Shown in pieces: positions 23,767-32,628 of a stretch of 38,134 nt of DNA; positions within the stretch are counted from its first letter, which is position 1, and every line of letters begins with the position of its first letter. Made by a program: the position numbers and the translations under genes. Where the stretch lies: NCBI GenBank assembly GCA_036160575.1, contig JAYYDT010000122.1, positions 1-38,134 on the forward strand, given 5' to 3'. The notes beneath the pieces were generated by a model. That model saw only the letters and a list, made by a program, of their open reading frames with translations. It searched no databases and was not told the origin of the DNA. The DNA is from TMED26 sp002694075 (GTDB taxonomy: Bacteria; Pseudomonadota; Alphaproteobacteria; Thalassobaculales; Thalassobaculaceae).

Positions 23767-25770
23767 CTAAAGGATCGACCAAATTAGAATGGTCGAAGCG
23801 CCGACGCTGCTGATGATTCCGGCGACAATCGCCGCCGCTTGCTCGCCAACATCATATGACAACAGGCCTCGGGACCTCAAAACGGCCTGAATTTTGCCGA
23901 TTTTCACTGTGCAGAGATGATATTCGTGGCATGCCACCTTAAAGCGCCGTTCATCTTCGCTCAGCGCCTCTGGGTCATCGACCAGATGCAGAAGATCCGT
24001 CAAGTCGCCGGTATCGGCGATTTTTTCAATATCAGCGGCGATTTCCGCGCGGCGCTTAATATTATGGAATTTCTCGATCGCCGGCTGCAACAAGGCGGCG
24101 AACCACAGGCTTAGCTCGGGCAGCGGCTCAACCTTGAGGTCCTTCTGCAGTTGGGCAAGCACTGTCAAGCAACTGATCACCGCCTCGGCACGCGACGTTT
24201 CGAAGGCGCCCAGACTGCGCAGCATGCGCCCTTCGATCTTCGGGGTGCGGGCGACGATAAAGGCGGCGATATGGCGGTCGATGGGCAGTTGGGTTTGGTC
24301 GCACTCCGCGGCCACCCGGTTCAGCCCGGCGAGAACGTCCTCTATACGGTAGGCCATCAGTTGTTCGAGATACGGGCTGCGGCAATGGTAGAAAGGATTG
24401 AGTTCATAGAGACAGCGCTCAATGCCCTCGCTCCACTCATTGTGCTCGATAAATCCCGGCAGGCTTTCAAAGACACCGTACAAGTGTAGCAGTTCAGGAC
24501 GGCTGCGAGGCTGTAGCGCCATCCAGGTGTTCACAAAACGGCCGATGATCACATCGCGTACTTGGCGAAGCCGTTCCTCATCGTCGAAATAGGTCGCCAG
24601 CGCCGTCCCCACGCCCTCCATATGGGTGCCGAAGCCACGGTGGCGGATGGGGCTCACGCGGTCCAGGGCGATGCATAAACTCGTGACCAGTTTATCGTCG
24701 TCGGCGGGAGGCATGTCTTGGAAAGCCTGTGACGGCCCGACCGCCTCGCGCACATTGGCGCTAATTTCGTCGTCATCCAAGCTGCGCTGCAGCCAGCTAT
24801 CGAAATCGGCGCTTCGACAGACCTTGCCGGCGTCGGCCCAATTCACGCTGAGGCCATGGGCGGCGGCCCGCGGAATTTCATGGTCAGTCCCAGCGACCGT
24901 CAACGGACGGGTGGCGCGCACCGGCGGCTTGGCCTGTTTCGGCGTCATTTGGCGTCCGCCGATCCATGATTCCAAATCGCGCAGGTTCCATCGCTCGGCA
25001 ACATCGTCACTCAGCAGGCCGCGAAGCAGCTCAACCATATTCATCTGTAGCCGGTTGCCGCGCACCGCCGCGCTGTATGACGTGCCAACCATCCGTTCAA
25101 GCAAAACCGCGTCAGGATCTTCGGCGGTCGGCGGCACACGGCCGAGCAGCAGACACAGGACCGTGATGCCGAGCGCGAAGAGATCATCGGCTAAAGTGCC
25201 TTCACCACGGGCGGCTTTGTCGGCCCCGGCAAGCTCAATGGGCTCAAAAAGATCCGGTTGGGAAAAGCCCGGCGGCGCCGAGGCCGCCTCGCCCAGCATC
25301 AGCGTGCGCTGGCCGGTGTCGGCGAAGTAAAGATTGTTGGGGCGAATCGCGCGGTGGGTGCGCTCACGCTCGCTCAAAGCTTCCAAGGCGGCGGCCGCCG
25401 GCGCTAGAAAACCATTGATAATGACATCGTCGGCGAACGGCGCGCGCTGACTTTCCAGTGTCTCGAAAACCTTGGTTCCGGCTGGCCGATCATAAATCAG
25501 GAAAGGATGTTGGCGGCCGGTGTCCGGCCATTCGATGACGCCCCACTCAACGGCGCGCACCATGCCGGGCTCGGAAATATCGCGCATGCTGCGAAACACG
25601 TCAGGGCGAAGCGGTAATTTCGGGTCGCAGAGCAGGCCGAACATACTGGGGTCTTTGCCGCCCGGCGAAAACACCGCATAGGCGGTCGCGGTCGGCGTGT
25701 CATAGCCCGGCAAGGCCCTGGTCGGATCGACCTCGTAATGACCATTGACGATCAGACGGTCAGCTGCCAT
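23767..25770 (-). CDS. Pseudokinase-like protein with C-terminal membrane anchor
   Basis: The N-terminal 300 residues of this 667-residue protein show the layout of a serine/threonine kinase without its chemistry. RTHRAIRPNNLYF (138–147) replaces the HRDxKPxN catalytic loop, so the catalytic Asp is Ala141. LMLGEAAS (157–164) stands where DFG belongs. There is no clear glycine loop or VAxK lysine. The ADDLFALGITVLCLLLGRVPP helix, equivalent to the conserved alphaF helix, is intact, which supports the homology. The C-terminal 300 residues are helical with no family I know. The end AAAIVAGIISSVGASTILIW is a hydrophobic tail anchor. It lies between purA and the membrane protein. A scaffold or sensor role is inferred. 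Confidence 0.82.
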   Translation of the reverse strand: MAADRLIVNGHYEVDPTRALPGYDTPTATAYAVFSPGGKDPSMFGLLCDPKLPLRPDVFRSMRDISEPGMVRAVEWGVIEWPDTGRQHPFLIYDRPAGTKVFETLESQRAPFADDVIINGFLAPAAAALEALSERERTHRAIRPNNLYFADTGQRTLMLGEAASAPPGFSQPDLFEPIELAGADKAARGEGTLADDLFALGITVLCLLLGRVPPTAEDPDAVLLERMVGTSYSAAVRGNRLQMNMVELLRGLLSDDVAERWNLRDLESWIGGRQMTPKQAKPPVRATRPLTVAGTDHEIPRAAAHGLSVNWADAGKVCRSADFDSWLQRSLDDDEISANVREAVGPSQAFQDMPPADDDKLVTSLCIALDRVSPIRHRGFGTHMEGVGTALATYFDDEERLRQVRDVIIGRFVNTWMALQPRSRPELLHLYGVFESLPGFIEHNEWSEGIERCLYELNPFYHCRSPYLEQLMAYRIEDVLAGLNRVAAECDQTQLPIDRHIAAFIVARTPKIEGRMLRSLGAFETSRAEAVISCLTVLAQLQKDLKVEPLPELSLWFAALLQPAIEKFHNIKRRAEIAADIEKIADTGDLTDLLHLVDDPEALSEDERRFKVACHEYHLCTVKIGKIQAVLRSRGLLSYDVGEQAAAIVAGIISSVGASTILIWSIL

Positions 25771-25835
25771 GCCCTTCGGGGCCTCCCTGCGAGGGGTGCC
25801 GGCCGCGCAGAGCGACCATTCAACTTAGACCAAAG

Positions 25836-25865
25836 ATATTACCCGACTTCCGGCCATGAGGAAAA
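25836..25865 (-). promoter_or_regulatory. Candidate promoter of the pseudokinase gene
   Basis: On the minus strand TTTTCC (25865–25860) and TAATAT (25841–25836) are 18 bases apart in the 117-base gap after purA. The −10 box is good and the −35 box poor. Readthrough from purA remains possible. Confidence 0.35.
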
Positions 25866-25887
25866 CGCCGCTGTCCCAAGAAGACCG

Positions 25888-27177
25888 TCAATCGGCAAAG
25901 GGATCGTGGACCAGAATGGTGTCTTCACGCTCCGGGCTGGTCGACACCATGGCCACCGGCGCGTCGATCAACTCCTCGATGCGGCGGATGAACTTGACGG
26001 CGTTTGCCGGCAATTCCGCCCAGGACCGGGCGCCGCGCGTGCTTTCGGCCCATCCGTCGACGGTCTCATAGACCGGTTTCACCGCCGCCTGCGCGGCCGG
26101 ATTGGCCGGGAAATAATCGAGCTTTTCGCCATGCAAAGAATAGCCAACGCAAATTCTGATGCTCTCCAACCCGTCCAGGACATCCATCTTGGTCAAGGCC
26201 ACGCCGGAGATGCCGCCGACGCGAATCGCTTGGCGCACCATCACCGCGTCGAACCAACCGCACCGCCGTTTGCGGCCGGTGACGGTGCCGAACTCGGCGC
26301 CGCGCTCGCCCAAGGTTTGACCGATCTCGTCATCCAATTCGGTCGGAAAGGGGCCGGTCCCAACCCGGGTGGTGTAGGCTTTGGCGATCCCCAGAACATA
26401 ACCGATGGCGGTGGGCCCAATGCCGGCACCGGTCGCCGCCTGGCCGGCGACGGTGTTCGATGAGGTCACATAGGGATAGGTCCCGTGGTCGATATCAAGC
26501 ATCGCCGCCTGGGCGCCTTCGAACAGAATGCGGCGGCCACGCTTGCGAATGTCGTCCAGCCGCGCCCACGACCGGCCGGCGTAGGGCAGGATGAGCGGGG
26601 CAACGGCCTGCAATTTGGCGAGCAAGGCGTCGGCGTCCTCTTCTTCGGCCCCGACCCCGCGCAGATAGGCGTTGTGGTGTGCGACCAATTCGCCAACCTT
26701 TTGCGCGAGCACGGCATCATCGGTCAAATCGCAGACCCGGACGGCGCGGCGGCCGGCCTTGTCCTCATAAGCCGGCCCAATGCCGCGGCCGGTGGTGCCG
26801 ATTTTACGATCGCCACGCTGGCTTTCACGAAGACCGTCCAAACGCTGATGCAACGGCAGGATCAGTACCGCGCTATCCGACAGCAGCAGCTGGTCCGGCG
26901 TAATCGCCACGCCCTGCGCCTGCACTTGCTCGATTTCGGAAAGCAATGCCCAGGGATCGACCACCACCCCATTGCCGATGATCGACAATTGGCCGCGCAC
27001 CACGCCCGAGGGCAGCAAGCTTAATTTATACGTCTGGTCGCCAACCACCAGGGTATGACCGGCGTTGTGACCGCCTTGGAAGCGGACCACCACATCGGCG
27101 CGCGCCGCCAGCCAATCGACGATTTTGCCCTTGCCCTCATCGCCCCATTGGGCGCCGACCACCGCGACATTGCTCAT
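25888..27177 (-). CDS. purA: Adenylosuccinate synthetase
   Basis: This 429-residue enzyme is of standard length. It begins MSNVAVVGAQWGDEGKGKIVDWL with the GDEGKGK P-loop, then FQGGHNAGHTLVV. IGTTGRGIGPAYEDKAGRRAVRVCDL, FEGAQAAMLDIDHGTYPYVTSSNT and GVALTKMDVLDGLESIRICVGY are also diagnostic. It joins IMP and aspartate with GTP, the first committed step to AMP. It lies 18 bases downstream of hisZ on the same strand and belongs to the serC–serA–hisZ–purA run. Confidence 0.97.
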   Translation of the reverse strand: MSNVAVVGAQWGDEGKGKIVDWLAARADVVVRFQGGHNAGHTLVVGDQTYKLSLLPSGVVRGQLSIIGNGVVVDPWALLSEIEQVQAQGVAITPDQLLLSDSAVLILPLHQRLDGLRESQRGDRKIGTTGRGIGPAYEDKAGRRAVRVCDLTDDAVLAQKVGELVAHHNAYLRGVGAEEEDADALLAKLQAVAPLILPYAGRSWARLDDIRKRGRRILFEGAQAAMLDIDHGTYPYVTSSNTVAGQAATGAGIGPTAIGYVLGIAKAYTTRVGTGPFPTELDDEIGQTLGERGAEFGTVTGRKRRCGWFDAVMVRQAIRVGGISGVALTKMDVLDGLESIRICVGYSLHGEKLDYFPANPAAQAAVKPVYETVDGWAESTRGARSWAELPANAVKFIRRIEELIDAPVAMVSTSPEREDTILVHDPFAD

Positions 27178-27195
27178 TCTCGGATCCGTAAATGA

Positions 27196-28365
27196 TTATG
27201 ATTGTTCAACGGCAACTGGCGCGCCATCGATCAAGGCGTGACTGCATCCCAGGCGCCGCGCCTCGACCCGCAGGTCATCTTCCCCGTCCAAGGCTTTCAC
27301 CGTCGCCCAGCCCTGCGCACGCCAAGCGGCCCCGTCAGCATAGGACAGGCCGGCCGCGATCAGCAACCGACGGCGCGTGGTGGGCGGCGGCAAGGCGCGC
27401 CTGAGAGTTTCCATGTAAAGCGTGAAGCCAAAGGCGGGCTCGGCCTGGTTGCCGGCGACGAGGTAGCGGCCGCCGCGCCCCAACTCGCCGCGGACGCCGG
27501 CGCGGAAAAGACTGAAACAGGTGCCAATGTAATACTCGAAGCCGCGGTTTTCGACCGGGTCGACAGTTACCGCCAAATCAGGTTTCGCGGTCCGCACGGC
27601 GGCTAAAACATGGCCAATGCGTTCGATCAGGGCACGCGCCGTCGCCGGCAATTCGAGCGCCGCGAGGGTCGCCAAACACCGATCCGCGCCGCCGGTCGCC
27701 AGCATCAATTCGGTCAACAGCGGACCCGCGGCGCCGGCCAATGACGCCACTTGGCTGGCGTCTTTGTGATCGAGCGCGTCGCGCAAGGGGCCGCCGGCCG
27801 GCGCCGCCAACCCGAAATGATCGCAAACCAAGGGCACCAGTGTTGGCACAGAGATATCGACCGACACCCCCTCAATCCCAACGGCCGCCAAGGCTTCCAC
27901 GGCCAACATGATCATTTCCACATCGGCGGCCAGATGATCGCTGCCGATCAACTCGGCGCCGACCTGCACCAATTCGCGTTCGGGGTTCAACTGGTCGGCG
28001 GCGACCCGCAGCACCTCGCCGGCGTAACACAGACGCAGTGGCCGCGGCGCGGCGAACAGGCGGGTGGCGGCCAGGCGCGCGGCCTGCACCGTCATATCGG
28101 CGCGCACCCCCATCATGCGTTGCGACACCGGATCCATGGCCCGGAACGTCTGGCCGACCATCGCCGCGCCCGGACCGGAAAAGAGCGAGTCCTCGAATTC
28201 CAAAAGCGGCGGTTTAACCCGCTGGTAGCCGTTCTGACGTAAACAGCCGATCAGCTGTTCCAGCGCCTCGGCCTCGTGCTGGGCGTCCGGCGGCAGGACA
28301 TCGCGCAGCCCCGCCGGCAGCAATGCGCGGCGACGCAGATCGACATCGGCGGACTCGGTGGTCAC
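27196..28365 (-). CDS. hisZ: ATP phosphoribosyltransferase regulatory subunit HisZ
   Basis: This 389-residue protein has the class II histidyl-tRNA-synthetase-like core without the tRNA-binding domain: LLPAGLRDVLPPDAQHEAEALEQL, PLLEFEDSLFSG, FRAMDPVSQRMMGVRADMTVQAAR and LRLCYAGEVLRV. ENRGFEYYIGTCFSLF and LGRGGRYLVAG follow. HisZ is catalytically inactive and regulates a short-form HisG, which must be encoded elsewhere. It follows serA by 94 bases and precedes purA by 18, a gene order familiar from related alphaproteobacteria. Confidence 0.95.
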   Translation of the reverse strand: MTTESADVDLRRRALLPAGLRDVLPPDAQHEAEALEQLIGCLRQNGYQRVKPPLLEFEDSLFSGPGAAMVGQTFRAMDPVSQRMMGVRADMTVQAARLAATRLFAAPRPLRLCYAGEVLRVAADQLNPERELVQVGAELIGSDHLAADVEMIMLAVEALAAVGIEGVSVDISVPTLVPLVCDHFGLAAPAGGPLRDALDHKDASQVASLAGAAGPLLTELMLATGGADRCLATLAALELPATARALIERIGHVLAAVRTAKPDLAVTVDPVENRGFEYYIGTCFSLFRAGVRGELGRGGRYLVAGNQAEPAFGFTLYMETLRRALPPPTTRRRLLIAAGLSYADGAAWRAQGWATVKALDGEDDLRVEARRLGCSHALIDGAPVAVEQS

Positions 28366-28459
28366 GGGGCGGGCTCCTGTGATCGCGCGGGGGATCGATG
28401 CGCGCTTTCCTAGCCCGGTTCACGCCAATTGTCACTAGCCCCCGGCCCCCTCACCGCCG

Positions 28460-30046
28460 TCAAGCGGCGGTGAAGTGGAGGCCGTCGGCGCGCACCACTT
28501 GCGGCAAAGCCCGAATTTGGCCCATCAACGGGTCGGGCACCGGCCCATCGACCTCAACCAAAGCGATCGCCTCGCCGCCCGGCGCGCTACGACCGAGGTG
28601 GAAGGTCGCGATATTGACGTCCTGCTCACCCAGCAAACTGCCAAGGGAGCCGATAAAGCCGGGCTTGTCCCAGTTACGAATGTAAAGCATGTGGCCACCG
28701 AACTCGGCCTCCACCGAGATGCCCTGAACCTCGACCAGACGGGGCTTGTCACCACCGATCAGCGTGCCGCTGACAGTGCGACTGCGGTCGCCGAGGTCAA
28801 TTGAAACAGTCAGCACGGTGTTGTAGTCGGTCGGCCGGTCGGTGCGCGTGACGCTGACCGTGATGCCCCGGTCATGGGCGAGTTGGCCGGCGTTGACCAT
28901 GTTCACGGTGTCGGCGGACGGGCGCAGCAGGCCGGCCAAGGTGGCGGCGGTCACCGGCCCGGTGTTGAGGCTGGCGGCAAGGCCGGAAAACTCCAAAGTG
29001 ACCGATTTAATACCGCTACGCGTGACCTGCCCCAAAAAGCCGCCAAGCAACTCGCCCAAGCGCATATAGGGTTTCAGCACCGGCGCTTCCTCGGCGCTGA
29101 CCGAGGGCATGTTGATGGCGTTGGTGACAGCCCCGGTGAGCAGGTAGTCAGCCATTTGTTCGGCCACCTGAAGGGCGACTTTCTCCTGCGCCTCCATGGT
29201 CGCAGCGCCGAGATGAGGCGTCGCCACCAGGTTGGGCGCCCCGAACAGCACATTGTCCTTGGCCGGTTCGACCGCGAACACGTCAATGGCGGCGCCGGCG
29301 ACATGGCCGCTATCGAGGGCCGCGCGCAGGGCTTCCTCGACGATCAAACCGCCGCGCGCGCAGTTGATGATGCGCACGCCTTTTTTGGTTTTGTTTAGCG
29401 CGTTGGCGTCGATGATGTCACGGGTGCTGTCGGTCAGCGGCGTGTGCAAGGTGATGAAATCAGCGGCCGCCAAAAGCTCGTCCAACTCGACCTTGGCGAC
29501 GCCCAATTCTTGCGCCCGTCCCTCGGTCAAGAACGGATCGAAAGCCATCACCTTCATTTTCAATCCCTGCGCCCGGTCGGCGACGATTGAGCCGATGTTG
29601 CCGCAGCCGATCAAGCCCAGCCGCTTGCCGGTCAACTCGGCACCCATGAACGCCGATTTCTCCCATTTGCCGGCCTGCGTCGATTGGTCGGCGGCGGGGA
29701 TTTGACGAGCCACCGCCATCATCATGGCGATGGCGTGCTCGGCGGTGGTGACGGCGTTGCCGAACGGCGTGTTCATGACCACCACGCCGTGCTGGGTGGC
29801 GGCGGCGATGTCGATGTTATCGACACCGATACCGGCCCGCCCAATCACTTTCAGGCGATCGGCGGCGGCGATCAATTCGGCCGTTGCCTTGGTCGCCGAG
29901 CGCACCGCCAAACCATCATAACCGGCGATTTTAGCATGCAATTCTTCGACCGACAGTTTGGTGTCGACATCCACCTCGATGCCGCGGTCGCGGAAAATAT
30001 CGGCGGCGGCGGGGCTCAAATTATCGGAAATCAAGACTTTCACCAT
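28460..30046 (-). CDS. serA: D-3-phosphoglycerate dehydrogenase
   Basis: The ATG at 30046, ten bases after AGGGAG, is preferred over a TTG at 30055 that would sit only one base from it. The 528 residues form the long type. The substrate-binding part contains GLAVRSATKATAELI and the NAD domain has GLIGCGNIGS (144–153). The catalytic Arg, Glu and His lie in INCARGGLIVEEAL and TPHLGAATMEAQ. An intervening ASB domain and a C-terminal ACT domain (MLYIRNWDKPGFIGSLGSLLGEQDVNIATF) suggest serine feedback. It makes 3-phosphohydroxypyruvate for SerC, its upstream neighbour. An 8-bp stem (CACCGCCG 28452–28459 with CGGCGGTG 28465–28472) spans the stop codon. Confidence 0.96.
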   Translation of the reverse strand: MVKVLISDNLSPAAADIFRDRGIEVDVDTKLSVEELHAKIAGYDGLAVRSATKATAELIAAADRLKVIGRAGIGVDNIDIAAATQHGVVVMNTPFGNAVTTAEHAIAMMMAVARQIPAADQSTQAGKWEKSAFMGAELTGKRLGLIGCGNIGSIVADRAQGLKMKVMAFDPFLTEGRAQELGVAKVELDELLAAADFITLHTPLTDSTRDIIDANALNKTKKGVRIINCARGGLIVEEALRAALDSGHVAGAAIDVFAVEPAKDNVLFGAPNLVATPHLGAATMEAQEKVALQVAEQMADYLLTGAVTNAINMPSVSAEEAPVLKPYMRLGELLGGFLGQVTRSGIKSVTLEFSGLAASLNTGPVTAATLAGLLRPSADTVNMVNAGQLAHDRGITVSVTRTDRPTDYNTVLTVSIDLGDRSRTVSGTLIGGDKPRLVEVQGISVEAEFGGHMLYIRNWDKPGFIGSLGSLLGEQDVNIATFHLGRSAPGGEAIALVEVDGPVPDPLMGQIRALPQVVRADGLHFTAA

Positions 30047-30109
30047 GATGGGCAAGCTCCCTCTGGCAGGCGTTTAAAACGGCAAAAATGGAAGGGACGC
30101 GGAGTCCGG

Positions 30110-31270
30110 TCAGGCGGCGCGCGCGGTCGCCTTGACGCTGTCATAGGCCCAGTCGAGCCAGGGCAGCAGGGCGGCGATATCGGCGCTTTCAACCGTCGCC
30201 CCGCCCCAAATCCGCAAGCCCGGCGGCGCGTCGCGATAGCTGTCGATATCGTAACCGGCGCCCGCCGCCTCGACCGCTGCGGCAATCGCCTTGGCCAGCG
30301 CCGCTTGCGCCTCGTCCGGTTGCGCGGTGGCCCAAGGATCGACCACTTTCAGACAGATCGAGGTATTCGACCGTGTCGCCGGGTCGACGGCCAGGAAATC
30401 GCACCAGTCGCTGTTCGCGACCCAGTCGGCGACGACCGCCAAATTGGTTTCGGAACGGGCGATCAATCCGGGCAGGCCGCCGCAGCTTTCGGCCCACGCG
30501 AGGGCGTCCAGCAAATCCTCGACGCACAGCAACGAAACCGTGTTGAGGGTGGCGCCTTGGAACAGGGCTTCATCCAATTTACCCTTCTTGGTCATGCGGA
30601 AAATCTTCGGTAGGGGCCAGGGCGGGGTATAGCTTTCCAGCCGTTCGACCGCCCGCGGGCTCAATACCAAAACGCCATGGGCGGCCTCACCGCCCAGCAC
30701 TTTTTGCCAGGAAAACGTCGCCACATCGATTTTAGACCACGGTAATTCCATGGCGAAGGCCGCCGAGGTGGCGTCGCAAAAGGTAAGGCCGGCGCGATCA
30801 TCGGCGATCCACGCGCCATCGGGCACGCGCACGCCGGAAGTGGTGCCGTTCCAGGTGAAAACAATGTCGCGGTCGCTGTCGACTTGGGCGAGATCCGGCA
30901 ACACGCCATAGGGCGCCTCGATGCGGCGAACATCATCGAGTTTCAATTGGCCGGTGACGTCGCTCACCCAGGCTTTCCCGAAACTTTCCCAAGCCAACAT
31001 GTCGACGCCGCGGGCGCCGAGCATCGACCACATGGCCATCTCGATGGCGCCGGTGTCCGAGGCCGGCACGATGGCCAAGCGGTAATCGTCGGGCAGGCCG
31101 AGCAAGCGCGACATGCCGTCGATCGCTTGTTTCAGTTTCGATTTTCCAAGTTTGGAGCGATGGGAACGCCCAAGAGCGGCGCTGGAAAGTACGTCGGGGG
31201 CCCATCCGGGGCGCTTCGCGCAAGGTCCGGATGAGAAATGGGTGCCCTGCGGCAAAGCCGTCGGTTTCAT
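30110..31270 (-). CDS. serC: Phosphoserine aminotransferase (alphaproteobacterial/Methanosarcina type)
   Basis: The ATG at 31270 has AGAAGGA at a proper distance; the in-frame ATG at 31279 touches that site. The 386-residue product begins KPTALPQGTHFSSGPCAKRPGW and continues with LGRSHRSKLGKSKLKQAI and VPASDTGAIEMAMWSMLG. The PLP lysine is K190 in FSWQKVLGGEAAHG. This branch differs from the E. coli SerC family but catalyses the same transamination of 3-phosphohydroxypyruvate, and often the matching step of vitamin B6 synthesis. The gene heads the serA–hisZ–purA series and has its own promoter and structured leader. Confidence 0.95.
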   Translation of the reverse strand: MKPTALPQGTHFSSGPCAKRPGWAPDVLSSAALGRSHRSKLGKSKLKQAIDGMSRLLGLPDDYRLAIVPASDTGAIEMAMWSMLGARGVDMLAWESFGKAWVSDVTGQLKLDDVRRIEAPYGVLPDLAQVDSDRDIVFTWNGTTSGVRVPDGAWIADDRAGLTFCDATSAAFAMELPWSKIDVATFSWQKVLGGEAAHGVLVLSPRAVERLESYTPPWPLPKIFRMTKKGKLDEALFQGATLNTVSLLCVEDLLDALAWAESCGGLPGLIARSETNLAVVADWVANSDWCDFLAVDPATRSNTSICLKVVDPWATAQPDEAQAALAKAIAAAVEAAGAGYDIDSYRDAPPGLRIWGGATVESADIAALLPWLDWAYDSVKATARAA

Positions 31271-31290
31271 TGTCGCCATCCTTCTATGTT

Positions 31291-31316
31291 GCCACTCGTT
31301 GGGGAGTAGCGGCCCG
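31291..31316 (-). ncRNA. Short serC leader hairpin (serC RNA motif-like)
   Basis: On the minus strand GCTACTC (31310–31304) and GAGTGGC (31297–31291) form a 7-bp stem with one G·U pair around the loop CCCAAC. AACATAGAAGGA and the serC start follow. A hairpin beginning at the predicted transcript start and placed just before serC is what I recall of the alphaproteobacterial serC RNA motif, but I could not compare it with the published consensus. Confidence 0.5.
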
Positions 31317-31322
31317 GGGCGA

Positions 31323-31350
31323 AAAATAGGCCCCCGCGACAATCTGTCAA
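31323..31350 (-). promoter_or_regulatory. Promoter of the serC–serA operon
   Basis: On the minus strand a perfect TTGACA (31350–31345) is followed by 16 bases and TATTTT (31328–31323). The expected start is near 31316, giving a leader of about 46 bases. It is the best-looking promoter in the window. Confidence 0.65.
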
Positions 31351-31482
31351 GGGCGCGACCGGATAATTACGAAAAGTCGTCGAAAAACCATGGACCACCG
31401 ACCGCTGGCGCCGCCGCGCCCCTTAACAGCGCCCGCCCCAGCCTGTTAAGCTCCGCGCTGCATTATTTTGGGGGAGGACGCC

Positions 31483-32622
31483 ATGACGGGCGTTTTGGAC
31501 GGGCTCTTGGTGGTGACCTTGGAACAGGCGGTGGCCGCGCCCTATTGTTCCAGCCGGCTGGCCGATGACGGCGCGCGGGTGATCAAAATTGAGCGCGCCG
31601 AAGGCGATTTCGGCCGCCGCTACGATAGTTTTGTGCATGGTGAGAGCGCCTATTTCGTGTGGCTCAACCGCGGCAAGGAAAGCCTCACCGCCGATATCAA
31701 GGACCCCGATGACGCCGCGCTTCTGCACCGCATCCTGGCCAAGGCCGATGTCTTCATTCAAAACCTGGCGCCCGGCGCCGCCGGCCGCGCCGGCTTCGAT
31801 AGCGGCGAATTGCGCGCCCGTCACCCGCGCCTGATCACCGTCGATATCAGCGGCTATGGCGAGGACGGCGCCTACGCCCAAATGAAAGCCTTCGACATGC
31901 TGGTGCAGGCCGAAAGCGGGCTCATCTCGATCACCGGCGGGGCCAATGAAATGGGCCGGGTGGGAGTTTCGGTCTGTGATATCGGCTGCGGAATGTACGC
32001 CCATACGGCGGTCTTGAAAGCGCTGTTAAAGCGCGGTCAAACCGGCCAGGGATCGGGCATCAAGGTCTCGCTGTTCTCGGGCATGGCGGAATGGATGGCG
32101 GTGCCCTTGCTGCAGCGTGACTACGGCGGCTATTTGCCGCCGCGCATGGGCCTGCATCACCCGTCCATCGCGCCCTACGGCGATTACGCTTGCGCCCATG
32201 ACGAACGCATCGTCATCGGCGTTCAAAATGAGCGCCAATTCGCTAATTTCTGCACCCATGTGCTGGACATGCCGGCCCTGCCGGAGGACCCGCGCTTCGC
32301 CACCAATGTCGCCCGCCTGGACAATCGGCCGGCGTTGGACGAGGTAATTGAGAGCGTCACCGCGACCCTGCCAAGGAATGAGATGCGCGCGCGCCTGGAT
32401 AAAGCCGGCGTGCCCTATGGGGCAATCAACTCGGTCGACGATTTGATCGCTCACCCGCAATTGAAACGCCTGCCCGTCGGGCTCAACGACGGCCGTTTCG
32501 AGACGGTCGCGCCGCCGGCGGCTTTCGTCGACAATAGTGTCGAACTGGGTCCGGTGCCGGCCTTGGGCGAGCATAGCGCGGCGATCCGTGGCGAGTTCGC
32601 CGACACCGCGGCCGCCGATTGA
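31483..32622 (+). CDS. Class III (CaiB/BaiF-type) CoA-transferase, second copy
   Basis: The ATG at 31483 follows GGGGGAGG and gives 379 residues. LDGLLVVTLEQAVAAPYCSSRLADDGARVIKIE is the family N-terminus, interrupted here only for display (LDGLLVVTLEQAVAAP and YCSSRLADDGARVIKIE). KAFDMLVQAESGLISITGG (about 137–155) contains the catalytic Asp. LNRGKESLTADIK and KAGVPYGAINSVDDLIAHPQL are typical. It is clearly a different subgroup from the enzyme at 10234–11445, which has a PYSERPAYDD motif. It precedes cobU by six bases, but no vitamin B12 role is implied. The substrate could be an organic acid such as an itaconate- or mesaconate-like compound; this is unproven. Confidence 0.92.
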   Translation: MTGVLDGLLVVTLEQAVAAPYCSSRLADDGARVIKIERAEGDFGRRYDSFVHGESAYFVWLNRGKESLTADIKDPDDAALLHRILAKADVFIQNLAPGAAGRAGFDSGELRARHPRLITVDISGYGEDGAYAQMKAFDMLVQAESGLISITGGANEMGRVGVSVCDIGCGMYAHTAVLKALLKRGQTGQGSGIKVSLFSGMAEWMAVPLLQRDYGGYLPPRMGLHHPSIAPYGDYACAHDERIVIGVQNERQFANFCTHVLDMPALPEDPRFATNVARLDNRPALDEVIESVTATLPRNEMRARLDKAGVPYGAINSVDDLIAHPQLKRLPVGLNDGRFETVAPPAAFVDNSVELGPVPALGEHSAAIRGEFADTAAAD

Positions 32623-32628
32623 CCGGCG

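Noticed and set aside
28452..28472. 8-bp hairpin at the serA stop as a terminator
   Set aside because: No T-rich tract follows on the minus strand, and hisZ lies downstream on the same strand. Perhaps only a stability element.
29684..30613. 309-codon plus-strand frame across the serA–serC junction
   Set aside because: Glycine- and Arg-rich shadow translation crossing two firmly identified genes.
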